Counted from the first letter of the stretch, positions 1 to 9,468 are shown. The stretch: 64,000 nucleotides of DNA from Spirochaetales bacterium (GCA_024233935.1 JACKOY010000015.1:1-64000); one strand, 5' to 3'. A program made the numbers and translations. The notes: a model not told the origin generated them from the letters alone.

Positions 1-525
1 CACGCCATCGCCGGGAACGGGACCACCGTAAATCTCTTCATGGACTTCGAAACCCTGGGCGAACACCAGTGGGCGGAAACGGGCATCTTCGAGTTCCTGC
101 GAAGCGTGCCCACCGAGATATTGCGTCATCAGGATTTTCGCTTCCGTACCATCACCGAAAGCCTGAAACATGTGGGAGATTGGGGGGCCATCGACACGGA
201 CGCGCCGGTATCCTGGGCCGACACCGAGCGCGACCTGACGGCCTGGCTGGGCAACAGCATGCAACGGGAGGCGATCCAGGCGTTGTTTGATCTGGAGGCC
301 CATGTGCGGGCCAGCGGCGATCCCGAACTTCTGGACGTTTTCCGGCGCCTGCAGACCTCCGACCACTTCTACTATATGTGCACGAAGTATTTCAATGACG
401 GGGACGTGCACAAGTACTTCAGCCCCTACAATTCACCCCACGATGCCTACGTGTATTTCATGAATGCGCTTTACGACTTTCGCCAGCGCGTGGAAGATCG
501 CCAACCGCAGGCCCTCTCCGCCTGA
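1..525 (+). CDS. GH57 family glycosidase, C-terminal part (5' end outside window)
   Basis: The frame is open from base 1, so the gene enters from the left and only its last 174 residues are present. The segment beginning NLFMDFETLGEHQW is the conserved region IV of GH57 alpha-amylase/glucanotransferase-type enzymes, where the Asp is the likely general acid. The following helical stretch (FEFLRSVP, then a Trp/Tyr-rich tail around residues 125-160) also matches this family. The ATG at 40 is internal to the motif and is not the start. It sits 15 nt upstream of glycogen phosphorylase on the same strand, so the pair probably forms an operon for alpha-glucan (glycogen) breakdown. The exact activity (amylase, branching or transfer) cannot be told from this part. 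Confidence 0.85.
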   Translation, partial: HAIAGNGTTVNLFMDFETLGEHQWAETGIFEFLRSVPTEILRHQDFRFRTITESLKHVGDWGAIDTDAPVSWADTERDLTAWLGNSMQREAIQALFDLEAHVRASGDPELLDVFRRLQTSDHFYYMCTKYFNDGDVHKYFSPYNSPHDAYVYFMNALYDFRQRVEDRQPQALSA

Positions 526-540
526 CGACTGAGGAACACG

Positions 541-3072
541 ATGAACGATCCGGCTACGCTCGAAAAGCACAAGAAGCTATGGGCTCTCATGGAAGAGCAA
601 CGCAACATTGACGTTGCTGCCCTGCGACGGGCCTTCGCCCACCACATGGAGTATACGGTCGGCAAATATCGCGAAGGCATTCAGAAAGCAGACGTCTATC
701 AGGCCCTGGCCTACACGGTGCGGGACTTCCTGATCGATCGCTGGAACGAAACCCAGCAAGAGGTGAAACGAAGACGCACACGCCGGGTTTATTATCTTTC
801 CATGGAGTTTCTCATGGGACGCCTGCTGGTCACGAACCTGGTGAACGTGGGCATGCGCGAAATCGCCGATCAGAACCTGGCGGAATTCGGTTATACTCTG
901 GAAGAAATCATGGAGTACGAACCGGACGCCGGTCTGGGCAACGGCGGCCTGGGCCGACTGGCAGCCTGCTTTCTGGACAGCATGGCGACGCTCGACCTGC
1001 CCTGCTCCGGAAGCACGATTCGCTACGAGTTCGGAATCTTTCACCAGCAGATCCTGAACGGTTATCAGAAAGAAGCCCCGGACGACTGGCTTTCCCGCGG
1101 CAATCCCTGGGAGATCATGCGCGGTGACATTCTCTACCCGGTCAATTTCTACGGGCACACCGAGCAGTACGTCGACGACACCGGAACCGTGCGCACCCGC
1201 TGGCTGCCTGGCGACAGCGTGATGGCGATGGCGTACGACATTCTGGTGCCGGGTTATGGAACACGCACCGTGAACAACCTGCGCCTCTGGCAGAGCCGGG
1301 CCAGCGACGAGTTCAACTTTGAGTATTTTAATCACGGCGATTACTTAAAGGCGGTCGAAGACAAGCAGCGCAGCGAGTCGATTTCCAAGGTCCTGTATCC
1401 CAACGAGAATGTTTTGCAGGGCAAAGAGTTGCGCCTGAAGCAGGAATACATGCTGGTTTCGGCCACCATCCAGGACGCCATCGCCCACTTCGTGATCGAA
1501 GAAGGTGAAGACTGGGATCGACTGCCGGAGCGGGTTTTCTTTCAGATGAACGACACGCACCCGGCGCTTGCGGTGCCCGAACTGATGCGCATTCTCATGG
1601 ACCTGCAGGGAGTCTCGCGCGATCGTGCGTGGGCCATCACCAGCAAGTGTATGGCCTACACGAATCACACGGTGATGCCCGAAGCCCTGGAGAAGTGGGA
1701 CCTGGGCTTGTTTGGAAATCTATTACCGCGACACCTGGAAATCATTTACGACATCAATCACCACTTCCTCCAGGAACGGATCACGGCGGGCGCTTCTCCG
1801 GAAGAAATTGCGGCCGTGTCAATTATCGACGAAGGTCCTCCGAAACGCGTGCGCATGGCCAATCTGGCAGTGGTTGGCTCCACCTGTGTAAACGGGGTGG
1901 CCGCGATACATACGGATATTATTCGCAAGCAACTGTTTGCCGACTTTCACCGTATTTGGCCCGATAAAATTCAAAACAAGACCAATGGCATCACCCACCG
2001 GCGCTGGATCGTGGCTTCGAACCCGGAGTTGACGGCGCTGATCGAAGGCCAGATCGGTTCGGACTGGATTCGCGATCTCGAGAAGCTACGCGGGCTGGAA
2101 AAAGTCGCCGACGATTCTGGTTTTCAAGAAGACTGGCAACGCATTCGAAAGCTCAACAAAGAGCGCCTGGCGCACATCATCGGTTTTGAGTGCGGAGTGC
2201 ACGTCGATCCCGAGAGCATCTTTGACATTCAGGTGAAACGCATTCACGAGTACAAGCGCCAGCACCTGAATATACTGCGCGTGATCGCCGACTACCAGGC
2301 CATCAAAGCCAACCCCTCCCGGGACTACACGCCGCGTACGGTGCTTTTTGCCGGCAAGGCCGCTCCGGGTTACCATCGCGCCAAGATGATCATCAAACTC
2401 ATCAACTGCGTGGCCAACATCGTGAATCGCGACCCGGATGTGGCTGATCGCCTCAAGGTTGCCTTCCTGCCGAACTATCGGGTGAGCCTGGCCGAACGTA
2501 TTTTTCCGGCCGCCGACCTGTCCGAGCAAATCAGCACGGCCGGCATGGAAGCATCGGGCACCGGAAACATGAAATTCATGTTAAACGGGTCCCTTACGGT
2601 AGGTACGCTCGATGGCGCCAACATTGAGATCATGGAAGAGGCCGGTGAAGAAAACATCTACATCTTCGGAAAGACCGTGGAGCAACTCGAGGAGATGCGC
2701 GCCGCCGGCAGCTACGATCCGGTGGGAATTTATAGAAACGAAGAAACCGTGCATCATGTGCTGAATGCGCTGACCGGGAACTATTTCAATCGCCAGGAGC
2801 CGGGTCTCTTTCAGGAACTATTTCACACGATGGTTTACGGCGGCGATTATTACTACGTGCTGGCCGACTTCATGGACTACGTGAAAATCCAGAACCAGAT
2901 CGGGCTCGACTTTGTGGACCGTCGTAGCTGGACCCGCAAGGCCATCCTGAATACGGCGCGCTCTGGCAAATTTTCTTCCGACCGAACCATTGCCGAGTAC
3001 GCGAAGCAAATCTGGCACGTCGAACCGGTGGAGCAGCGCAGCCCGCGCATCAAGCCGGACGCCGGCGCCTGA
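541..3072 (+). CDS. glgP: Glycogen/starch phosphorylase
   Basis: This 843-residue protein has the normal length for GT35 phosphorylases, which cleave alpha-1,4-glucan with phosphate to glucose-1-phosphate using pyridoxal phosphate. The family markers are visible: YYLSMEFLMGR near the N-terminus, the glycine-rich GLGNGGLGRLAACFLDS, NKTNGITHRRW, VKRIHEYKRQ, and the PLP-lysine region EASGTGNMKFMLNGS, with the Schiff-base Lys at residue 678. The ATG at 541 has a GAGGA Shine-Dalgarno a few bases upstream. It follows the GH57 gene after 15 nt, so co-transcription is likely. With the GH15 enzyme and the phosphofructokinase further along, it suggests an organism that stores and uses glycogen. No obvious intrinsic terminator is seen in the 236 bp after the stop. 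Confidence 0.97.
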   Translation: MNDPATLEKHKKLWALMEEQRNIDVAALRRAFAHHMEYTVGKYREGIQKADVYQALAYTVRDFLIDRWNETQQEVKRRRTRRVYYLSMEFLMGRLLVTNLVNVGMREIADQNLAEFGYTLEEIMEYEPDAGLGNGGLGRLAACFLDSMATLDLPCSGSTIRYEFGIFHQQILNGYQKEAPDDWLSRGNPWEIMRGDILYPVNFYGHTEQYVDDTGTVRTRWLPGDSVMAMAYDILVPGYGTRTVNNLRLWQSRASDEFNFEYFNHGDYLKAVEDKQRSESISKVLYPNENVLQGKELRLKQEYMLVSATIQDAIAHFVIEEGEDWDRLPERVFFQMNDTHPALAVPELMRILMDLQGVSRDRAWAITSKCMAYTNHTVMPEALEKWDLGLFGNLLPRHLEIIYDINHHFLQERITAGASPEEIAAVSIIDEGPPKRVRMANLAVVGSTCVNGVAAIHTDIIRKQLFADFHRIWPDKIQNKTNGITHRRWIVASNPELTALIEGQIGSDWIRDLEKLRGLEKVADDSGFQEDWQRIRKLNKERLAHIIGFECGVHVDPESIFDIQVKRIHEYKRQHLNILRVIADYQAIKANPSRDYTPRTVLFAGKAAPGYHRAKMIIKLINCVANIVNRDPDVADRLKVAFLPNYRVSLAERIFPAADLSEQISTAGMEASGTGNMKFMLNGSLTVGTLDGANIEIMEEAGEENIYIFGKTVEQLEEMRAAGSYDPVGIYRNEETVHHVLNALTGNYFNRQEPGLFQELFHTMVYGGDYYYVLADFMDYVKIQNQIGLDFVDRRSWTRKAILNTARSGKFSSDRTIAEYAKQIWHVEPVEQRSPRIKPDAGA

Positions 3073-3308
3073 GTTTGCCGGGGGCGTTGGGCCGGAAGGG
3101 ATGTCCCGCTCTGCCGCCTCGCGGTGAGCCGGGCATCTGTTCAGACGCGTGAAGGCAACGACCTAAATCGCACGATCGATTACGGCCTGGGGCACTTCGT
3201 TTCAGAAAGCCGCCCGGCACGCGCGGCGGCCATTGCGAAACGCAAGACCAACTATGAGGCAACAGTGCTGAATTAGAAGCAGAGCCCGCTTGAGCCCGGC
3301 CGGACAGC

Positions 3309-3854
3309 TTAACGGGCCTGGGGAATAAAGCTGCCGGTATAGGTGCGTTCGATGTTGTCGCGCAGACCTTCGAAGTAGCGCTCGAGGCTGAAGCGGACCG
3401 AACTGAAAGCGATTTCGTCCCAGGGGATTTCGTCTTCTCGAAACAGACGCACTTCCAACGACTCCGGTCCCGGATAGAAATCCACATCGTCCAGTTCGGC
3501 GAGAAACACAAGGTAAACCTGGTTGATATGCGGAATGCTGTACATGCAGTGCAGGCGCCGCACGGTCACCCGCGCGTTGGCCTCTTCGGTTGTTTCGCGC
3601 AGGGCGCCCTGCTCCGCGGTCTCCCCATTTTCCATGAAGCCGCATGGCACCGTCCAGAAACCGTGCCGCGGTTCGATCGCGCGGCGGCACAGGAGTATTT
3701 GGGACTCCTCCCATACGGGCAGGGTGCCGACGATCATGCGCGGATTCTGGTAGTGCACCGTGCGACATTCTTCGCAGATGTGGCGAGGCAGGTTGTCATG
3801 TTCCGGCACACGCCAGGCCATTCGCGGAGATCCACAATTCGGACAGTACTTCAT
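3309..3854 (-). CDS. NUDIX hydrolase with N-terminal zinc ribbon
   Basis: The 181-residue product opens with a four-cysteine zinc ribbon (KYCPNCGS ... ICEECRTVHY), followed by a NUDIX fold. The NUDIX box runs from GFMENGE to RETTEEANA. It matches G-x5-E-x7-RE-x2-EE, with Asn in place of the usual final Gly. This layout is like the NudC/NADH-pyrophosphatase-related small zinc-ribbon NUDIX proteins, but the SQPWPFPxS motif of true NudC is absent, so the substrate is unknown. The ATG at 3854 lies just before the zinc ribbon. A start at 3905 would add 17 residues without recognisable content. It is convergent with glgP. Confidence 0.85.
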   Translation of the reverse strand: MKYCPNCGSPRMAWRVPEHDNLPRHICEECRTVHYQNPRMIVGTLPVWEESQILLCRRAIEPRHGFWTVPCGFMENGETAEQGALRETTEEANARVTVRRLHCMYSIPHINQVYLVFLAELDDVDFYPGPESLEVRLFREDEIPWDEIAFSSVRFSLERYFEGLRDNIERTYTGSFIPQAR

Positions 3855-4008
3855 AGCATCCCGGGCCGATACGCCCCGTCTCTGAAACTGTATCACGGGG
3901 CCCACAGATCGACCAGCAGAATCTTACAGACATAATGCCACGCCCGCGGGCAATAATTTGATTTGATGGCCGCGGCCCGAACGCGAAGACTGGCCGTTTC
4001 TCGCTGCC

Positions 4009-4947
4009 ATGGACGCCGAAAGTGTACAGCACCTGATCAGTCTCAAGGACTGGCCCGACGCGGAAATCCGGGCCGTGCTCGACCTGGCCGTTCGCGTGAA
4101 ACGAGAACGGCACCTCTACGCCGGTAGCCTGGCCGGCCGGACCCTGGTCATGCTCTTTCAGAAGACATCCACGCGCACCCGGGTTTCTTTCGAAGCCGCC
4201 ATGACGGAGCTCGGTGGTCATGCAATCTATTTGGATTGGGAGTCGACCAACTTCAAACTCTCCCGGATGGACTATGAGACGGCATACCTTTCGCGCAACG
4301 CGGCCATTCTGATGGCGCGCATGCGGTTACACGAAGACCTGCTGGAACTCAAAAAGGGCGCCAGCGTACCTTTGATCAACGGCTGCTGCAACCGATATCA
4401 CCCCTGCCAGGCCATGGCAGACATGCTGACTATTCACGAACACCGCGGCGAAACGAAGGGCGCGAGGCTGACCTACATTGGTGTTCACAACAACGTCGTA
4501 AACTCGCTACTCGCCGCCTGCGCCGCCTTTGAGGTGCATCTCACTTTGGTCTGCCCCATAGCGCCGCCGGAAAGCATAGACGCCGAACTCAAGCAAAAGC
4601 TACAAAATCTCGGCCTTTTGAGCGAAACCCTGGATGCCCGAAGCGCCGTAAAGTCCGCCGACTATGTCTACACCGACACCTGGATCGATATGGAATTTTT
4701 TGATGACCCTTCTTACGCGGCCCTGAAGGAAGAGCGCATCGCCTTGATGAGCCCCTATCAGCTGAATGAGCAACTGCTGGAATCCAGTCCGGCCTTCGTG
4801 TTGCATGACATGCCCATTCACCCCGGTTTCGAAATCGACGCGGAACTGGTCTACAGTCCGCGGTCTTTGATTTTTCAGCAGGCCGAAAATCGTCTGGATG
4901 CCCAGAAGGCGATCATACTCAACCTGTTGCGCACGCAGTGGCAATAA
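4009..4947 (+). CDS. argF: Ornithine-type carbamoyltransferase with atypical substrate motifs
   Basis: This 312-residue protein has the carbamoyl-phosphate binding motif KTSTRTRVSFE and the HPCQAMADMLT motif, both typical of the ornithine transcarbamylase branch that makes citrulline for arginine synthesis. The ENRLDAQKAI segment near the C-terminus also fits. Two substrate-side motifs are unusual. The HCLP motif, whose Cys contacts ornithine, reads HDMP (residues about 267-270). The SMG loop reads IDMEF instead of VSMGE. The protein could therefore be a true but divergent ArgF, or use a modified ornithine (N-acetyl- or N-succinyl-ornithine enzymes are known relatives). No clear Shine-Dalgarno precedes the ATG at 4009. 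It starts 154 bp from the divergent NUDIX gene. Confidence 0.85.
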   Translation: MDAESVQHLISLKDWPDAEIRAVLDLAVRVKRERHLYAGSLAGRTLVMLFQKTSTRTRVSFEAAMTELGGHAIYLDWESTNFKLSRMDYETAYLSRNAAILMARMRLHEDLLELKKGASVPLINGCCNRYHPCQAMADMLTIHEHRGETKGARLTYIGVHNNVVNSLLAACAAFEVHLTLVCPIAPPESIDAELKQKLQNLGLLSETLDARSAVKSADYVYTDTWIDMEFFDDPSYAALKEERIALMSPYQLNEQLLESSPAFVLHDMPIHPGFEIDAELVYSPRSLIFQQAENRLDAQKAIILNLLRTQWQ

Positions 4948-5085
4948 GTCCGCGGCGCCCGCATCCTCATAGAAACACGGTGGGCTCGGACGGAATCGCT
5001 ATCGTGCTTGTTTTGCTGTGTCAGAGACGAGAACGCCTTGCGGTGATTTCGTATTGCAGCCGGGGTGCCGTTGCGCTTGCCGTTT

Positions 5086-5940
5086 TCAGCCCGCGCTGCT
5101 TCGACGGGCCGATGCGCGTTTCTTTTTTTTAGAGGGCGCAGAAGATCGTTTCTTTTTGGAAGCCGGGCTCTTCTTCCTTTTCGCGCGCGCTCCCGCTTCG
5201 GTCCCACCGGAGCGACCGGTTGAGGACGATTTCGGCTCCGCTTTCTTCAGCTCGAGTTCGTCTTGCTCAGAGCGCGGGTGGTGCCCGGCCAGATCCTCAA
5301 GCAGCTCCGGGATGGAATCGGGGTAGAAGTCTTCCATGCTCAGCCGATGCGGTTCGTGATCCTGGGGATGTCCACGCACGAAACGGTTTTCCCACTCTGC
5401 AAGCGTAAGACCCATCTTCGAAGCCCGTGCCGTGCGCAGCCGGTTTACCGAACGCACCGTCAGGGGGTAGCCGAGGATCGCTGCCGGTACGCCGATCGCA
5501 AAGCCGCCCACCAGCATGGGCCAACCCAGATCGAAGACCATGTACCGCAGCAACTGCAGGCTGCCCTCGCGCCAGCCGGCAGCATTCGAGGCATCGACAA
5601 CCGCGCTGAAGGACGTAAAACTTACAAGCTCCATGTCCGCGCCAAGCGCGCGAAACAGGCCATAGCCCGTAATGTAGAACGCGTAGTAGAGGGCCGGCAT
5701 TGTCAGGGGATTGGAAATCCAAACCCAGGCCATCGCAATCGACATGGTGAAGCGCGCCCGGAACACCCGGAAGAGCCCCCAGGTGATGGCCACCAGCGTC
5801 ATCTGCACGCCCACAAGCGGCGTCAGAGCCCAGAACAGGCCCACCACACTGCCCATAGCCACTTCGCCCACGGGATGGCGTGATTCACGAAAGTGACGCA
5901 GAATTCGATCGTCAAAGAGGTCGCGGATTCGGCGCCACAT
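5086..5940 (-). CDS. DUF2062 membrane protein with Lys/Ser-rich tail
   Basis: The 284-residue protein has the DUF2062 signature. An N-terminal region ending in HPVGEVAMGSVVGLFWALTP leads into three or four hydrophobic segments (roughly residues 27-50, 60-90, 130-155) that include WISNPLTMPALYY. The last 60 residues are hydrophilic and highly basic (runs of KK, KKKRSS, KKKKRAS), predicting a cytoplasmic, disordered, positively charged tail. DUF2062 proteins are inner-membrane proteins of unknown role. The gene is convergent with the carbamoyltransferase and divergent from the SixA-like phosphatase. Confidence 0.85.
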   Translation of the reverse strand: MWRRIRDLFDDRILRHFRESRHPVGEVAMGSVVGLFWALTPLVGVQMTLVAITWGLFRVFRARFTMSIAMAWVWISNPLTMPALYYAFYITGYGLFRALGADMELVSFTSFSAVVDASNAAGWREGSLQLLRYMVFDLGWPMLVGGFAIGVPAAILGYPLTVRSVNRLRTARASKMGLTLAEWENRFVRGHPQDHEPHRLSMEDFYPDSIPELLEDLAGHHPRSEQDELELKKAEPKSSSTGRSGGTEAGARAKRKKSPASKKKRSSAPSKKKKRASARRSSAG

Positions 5941-6105
5941 GTTAGAGGGGGCCGGAGATCAAAGGAAAGCAGGCCGGCACATCGAAGCTGTAAGGATTGC
6001 TTTTTTTTCCCATCACTTTTTGCTGGTCTCGATCGGTCGCACGTCGCGCTACCCGGAGCTTCCGGGCAGCGAATCAAGTCGCTCACCGGGAAAATACGGG
6101 CCAGA

Positions 6106-6627
6106 ATGAAGCTGTTGTTTGTTCGTCACGCGATTGCCCTGGATCGTGAAATGCACGAGGGGGACGATTTGACCCGGCCGCTGACGGCCCGTGGTCGCAA
6201 GCGCGCGCGCAAGGCCTTCCGGGGCCTGGCGCGCCTGTTCGACAATATTGATTTGATTGTTAGTTCGGAGGCAACACGCGCCCGGGAAACCGCCGACATC
6301 TTAGGCAAGGTCTTTCCGAAGGCAACGCGCGAGACGGAAGCTCTTCTGAATCCGGGCGCCGGTTACGCAGATTTGAGCGCCCTTCTGTCAACGATGGGGT
6401 CGCACGGCAAGACCATAGCCCTGGTGGGGCACGAACCCGATTTCAGCGAAATGATTTCCGGCCTTGTCCAGGGGGGTACGCGCACGCCGGACATGAGCTT
6501 TCAGGACCTGCATCTCGCTGTGAAGAAATCCGGCCTTGTCGAGGTAAATCTGTTCAAAGGCCCGACAGCGACCGGGCAATTGTGCAATCTGCTGAGCCCG
6601 CGCGTTTTGCGACTGCTGGGAGAATAG
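6106..6627 (+). CDS. SixA-like histidine phosphatase (phosphoglycerate mutase superfamily)
   Basis: The 173-residue product begins MKLLFVRHAIA, the catalytic-histidine motif (RHA) of the branch-2 histidine phosphatases. It has LTARGRKRARKA in the following helix and the second catalytic histidine in LVGHEPDFSEM. Length and motifs match SixA, a phosphohistidine phosphatase acting on phosphorelay or PTS proteins. The substrate here is inferred. The ATG at 6106 starts exactly at the conserved strand. An upstream frame extension to 5893 overlaps the divergent gene and shows no conserved content. The stop shares one base with the GTG of the ferredoxin gene (TAGTG), so the two are translationally coupled. 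Confidence 0.85.
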   Translation: MKLLFVRHAIALDREMHEGDDLTRPLTARGRKRARKAFRGLARLFDNIDLIVSSEATRARETADILGKVFPKATRETEALLNPGAGYADLSALLSTMGSHGKTIALVGHEPDFSEMISGLVQGGTRTPDMSFQDLHLAVKKSGLVEVNLFKGPTATGQLCNLLSPRVLRLLGE

Positions 6628-6962
6628 TGTACTACGAAAGACACATATTTGTTTGTGAGAACGTTCGCGAGGCAGGCCCCCGTGAATCGTGCGGCCCCAA
6701 AGGGTCGGGCGAATTGCGTGACTATCTGAAAAGCAGCGTAAAAAAGACATGCCCCGGCCGACGCATTCGGGTAAATAAAGCCGGCTGTCTGGACCGCTGC
6801 GAAGAAGGTCCGACGGTTGTGGTCTACCCCGAAGGCCGCTGGTTTCGTCTGGCAAGCAGGGCCGACGTCGATCGTTTTGTAGCCGCCTATCTGAAGAACG
6901 ATAGCGTGGACGGAATTGAAGACCTGCGGCTGCCGGACACGCATCCTTCCCGGCGTTCTTGA
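6627..6962 (+). CDS. Thioredoxin-like [2Fe-2S] ferredoxin
   Basis: The 111-residue protein has the four-cysteine pattern of thioredoxin-like ferredoxins: HIFVCENVREAGPRESC near the N-terminus and AGCLDRCEEGP about 45 residues later, followed by VVVYPEGRWFRL. This family binds one [2Fe-2S] cluster and is related to the NuoE/HoxE subunits. The partner is unknown. The start is a GTG overlapping the stop of the upstream phosphatase gene by one base, with GGGAGA as Shine-Dalgarno. This explains why an ATG-only reading would start too early at 6582. The two genes are probably one operon. Confidence 0.85.
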   Translation: MYYERHIFVCENVREAGPRESCGPKGSGELRDYLKSSVKKTCPGRRIRVNKAGCLDRCEEGPTVVVYPEGRWFRLASRADVDRFVAAYLKNDSVDGIEDLRLPDTHPSRRS

Positions 6963-7142
6963 AGCCTGCCGGCCCCTCGTTCGTGAAAAGGGCAAGATGG
7001 CGATCGCCCGCTCGGCCCGGCGAAGTTCGAGCCAGGCCTGGCTCCAAAGCAAGAACCCAACGCCTCTGCGTTCCCTGCGGCTCTGCGTGCGAAACCAGCT
7101 CGGCCAGTGCGCCTAATGCCCGGCCGCTCTGCGTGAGAAAGC

Positions 7143-7170
7143 CTGCCGCCGGCGTGAAGCCCGGCGGCAG
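7143..7170 (-). terminator. Hairpin terminator of the nfeD-slipin operon
   Basis: A perfect 10-bp inverted repeat (CTGCCGCCGG / CCGGCGGCAG) with an 8-nt loop lies 8 bases beyond the slipin stop on the minus strand and is followed by GCTTTCTC. The stem is strong and GC-rich, but the U-run is imperfect, so this is a likely rather than certain intrinsic terminator. Confidence 0.6.
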
Positions 7171-7178
7171 GGAGAACT

Positions 7179-7931
7179 CTACTTCTTCATGTTCTCAATG
7201 AACGGCTTAAGAAGCTCAATGGGGATCGGGAAGATTGTGGTACTGTTTTTATCTGCCGCGATTTCCGTGAGTGTCTGCAGGAAACGCAACTGGATGGCAA
7301 CCGGGTGCTGCCCGATAACCGAAGCCGCCTCTGAGAGTTTGGCGGAGGCCTGGAATTCCCCCTCGGCCGCAATGACCTTTGCACGCCGCTCGCGTTCGGC
7401 CTCGGCCTGGCGGGCCATGGCGCGCTGCATTTCCACCGGCAGGTCGATGTGTTTTACTTCCACCATGCTGACCTTGATGCCCCAGGCATCGGTGGATCGG
7501 TCGAGCACCTTCTGGAGCTCGGCGTTGATTTTCTCTCGTTCCGAGAGGATTTCGTCGAGCTCCGATTCTCCCAGAATGGAACGCAGAGTGGTCTGAGAAA
7601 GCTGCGAGGTTGCAAACAAGAAGTCTTCCACTTCAATGATGGCCTTGTCCGGCTCCATTACCCGAAAATAGACCACCGCATTCACTTTGATGGATACGTT
7701 ATCTTTCGTAATCACATCTTGCGGGGGCACATCCATGGCCACCGTACGCAGACCAACCCGGACCATCTTGTCAATAAAGGGGATCAGGATGATCAGGCCC
7801 GGCCCCTTGATCTTCAGGAAACGGCCCAGCCGAAAAACGACCGCGCGTTCGTACTCGCGCATGATCTTTACGGCGGACGTGAAGAAAACCAGCGTCGCCA
7901 CTGCGACGATAACAATCAAACTGACTGGCAT
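7179..7931 (-). CDS. Slipin (stomatin/SPFH-domain membrane protein)
   Basis: The 250-residue protein has one N-terminal membrane segment (about residues 4-20) followed by an SPFH domain with slipin hallmarks: EYERAVVFRLGRF, GPGLIILIPFID, VPPQDVITKDNV and EREKINAELQ, then WGIKVSMVEVKHIDLP. A charged helix follows (QAEAERERRAKVI). Slipins form oligomeric scaffolds in bacterial membranes and are classically encoded beside NfeD-type proteases, exactly as here: the nfeD gene ends 43 nt upstream on the same strand. The ATG at 7931 has an AGGAG site. Confidence 0.93.
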   Translation of the reverse strand: MPVSLIVIVAVATLVFFTSAVKIMREYERAVVFRLGRFLKIKGPGLIILIPFIDKMVRVGLRTVAMDVPPQDVITKDNVSIKVNAVVYFRVMEPDKAIIEVEDFLFATSQLSQTTLRSILGESELDEILSEREKINAELQKVLDRSTDAWGIKVSMVEVKHIDLPVEMQRAMARQAEAERERRAKVIAAEGEFQASAKLSEAASVIGQHPVAIQLRFLQTLTEIAADKNSTTIFPIPIELLKPFIENMKK

Positions 7932-7973
7932 AACCTGCTCCTTCTATTTTTGAACAACAAAGATAGCCACACT

Positions 7974-9359
7974 TCAGGCCGGCTCCACACGCAAAACCAG
8001 CCCGTCTTTGCCAACCACGCGCACGCGGGTTCCGACGGCAATAGGTGCGCCGCCGGTGCGGGCCTGCCAGATTTCGCTGTGTACAAAGACCGAACCGTCG
8101 TCGGCGCTCACGGCTTCGCGTACAACCCCGGTCTCCTCCAGCATCTTTTCAAACCCGCTGACCCGCTTCGCCCGATGCGCCTGGGCGGCCTTGTAAGCGA
8201 TCAGCGCCATGACACCACCCATCAAGAGACTGGTCGTGATAGCGACGCTCAGAGTCGTGCCGAGAAATTCATCTCCGGAACGAACGAGCATCAAAGAACC
8301 AAGCACAAAGCAGCCGAGACCGGCCACCGAAAGCATACCGTAGCTCGGAACGTGCAACTCCAGTATAAAGAACACTATGCTCAGCCCGATCAAAGCAAAC
8401 CCCGTGTAGTCGACAGAAAGCGATTGCATGGAGTAGAGGCCCAGAATCAAACAGATGGCGCCAACCACTCCCGGAAAGATCGAACCCGGGTAGTACAGCT
8501 CCGCCAGAATTCCGATCATGCCCAGAGAAAATAGGATATAAGCGACCGATGGATCCGTCAGGATGGACAGCACATCGCTCCGGAAGTCGTGCTCGATGTT
8601 CACAACCGGTAACCCAACCAGTTCGAGCGTGTGACGTCCCGAAGGCATGCGCACCTGCCGACCGCTGGCTTTTTGAATGAGTTCGGTTTCGTTTTCCGCG
8701 AGAAGATCCACCGCGCCGATTCGAAAGGCTTCGGTCGAAGTGATATTTTCAGCGTGGGTGATAGTGCGGACCGCAAAATTTACATCGCGACCGTGATACT
8801 CGGCCAGGCTCGTGATCTGCGCCCGACTGTGATTCAAGAGTTTGCGTTTCAAATTCAGTTCGTCGTCTGCCCCGGCCGTTTCCGGGATACGATCGTCGTC
8901 GCCTTCGCGACCGCCGCTCCCCATGGAGATGGGAGTGGCCGAGCCGATATTGGTGGCCGGCGCCATCGCCGCCAGATGCGACGCATAGAGGATAAAGACT
9001 CCCGCCGAACCACAGGACGCTCCGGGTGGACCAACGTAGGTGATTACGGGCACTTTCGAAGCCAGAATATCGCGGATCATGTCGTCCATCGAACTCATGA
9101 GTCCACCATGCGTGTCGAGTACGACCAGAAGTGCGCTGGCGTTCGCCTCTTCGGCCGTTTCAATGGCCTGCTCCAGAATTTCGAGCGTGGAAGGCGAAAT
9201 GGCCCCGGTTATTTCGACCCGGTAGATAGCGGGCCCATCCGGGGGCGTCGGATCTTCCGCAAACAAGGCGGAGCGACCAAACAGCATACAGGCCGCACCA
9301 AAGCTCAGAAGAGCCAAAAGCCTTGTCAGATTACGGGGGCCGTGTGTTCTTCGCAGCAT
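7974..9359 (-). CDS. NfeD-family membrane serine protease (ClpP-class, long form)
   Basis: The 461-residue product has a signal/membrane segment (MLRRT... to about residue 35), a ClpP-like protease domain, four to five transmembrane helices (about residues 240-370) and a C-terminal OB-fold NfeD domain ending in VVGKDGLVLRVEPA. The catalytic Ser lies in GASCGSAGVF. A Lys in KRKLLNHSRAQI stands 10 residues before SLAEYHGR, the spacing of the Ser-Lys dyad known for the archaeal homologue PH1510. The ATG at 9359 directly precedes the signal segment. An in-frame extension to 9482 overlaps the divergent GH15 start and is unlikely. It forms an operon with slipin, the usual partner; members cleave C-terminal hydrophobic regions of stomatins. 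Confidence 0.92.
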   Translation of the reverse strand: MLRRTHGPRNLTRLLALLSFGAACMLFGRSALFAEDPTPPDGPAIYRVEITGAISPSTLEILEQAIETAEEANASALLVVLDTHGGLMSSMDDMIRDILASKVPVITYVGPPGASCGSAGVFILYASHLAAMAPATNIGSATPISMGSGGREGDDDRIPETAGADDELNLKRKLLNHSRAQITSLAEYHGRDVNFAVRTITHAENITSTEAFRIGAVDLLAENETELIQKASGRQVRMPSGRHTLELVGLPVVNIEHDFRSDVLSILTDPSVAYILFSLGMIGILAELYYPGSIFPGVVGAICLILGLYSMQSLSVDYTGFALIGLSIVFFILELHVPSYGMLSVAGLGCFVLGSLMLVRSGDEFLGTTLSVAITTSLLMGGVMALIAYKAAQAHRAKRVSGFEKMLEETGVVREAVSADDGSVFVHSEIWQARTGGAPIAVGTRVRVVGKDGLVLRVEPA

Positions 9360-9468
9360 CAAGAAAGCACCTGTGCTTTGGTAGAGTGCCCGTAAAACGT
9401 CGATCCGGCAAACGTTTTTCGAGCGATATTGGGTTTCCTGACGAGCACATCTTGCGGATACTGCCAGC

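Noticed and set aside
3073..3308. Gap between glgP and the NUDIX gene
   Set aside because: Short frames here are shadows; no hairpin with a U-run or gene could be supported.
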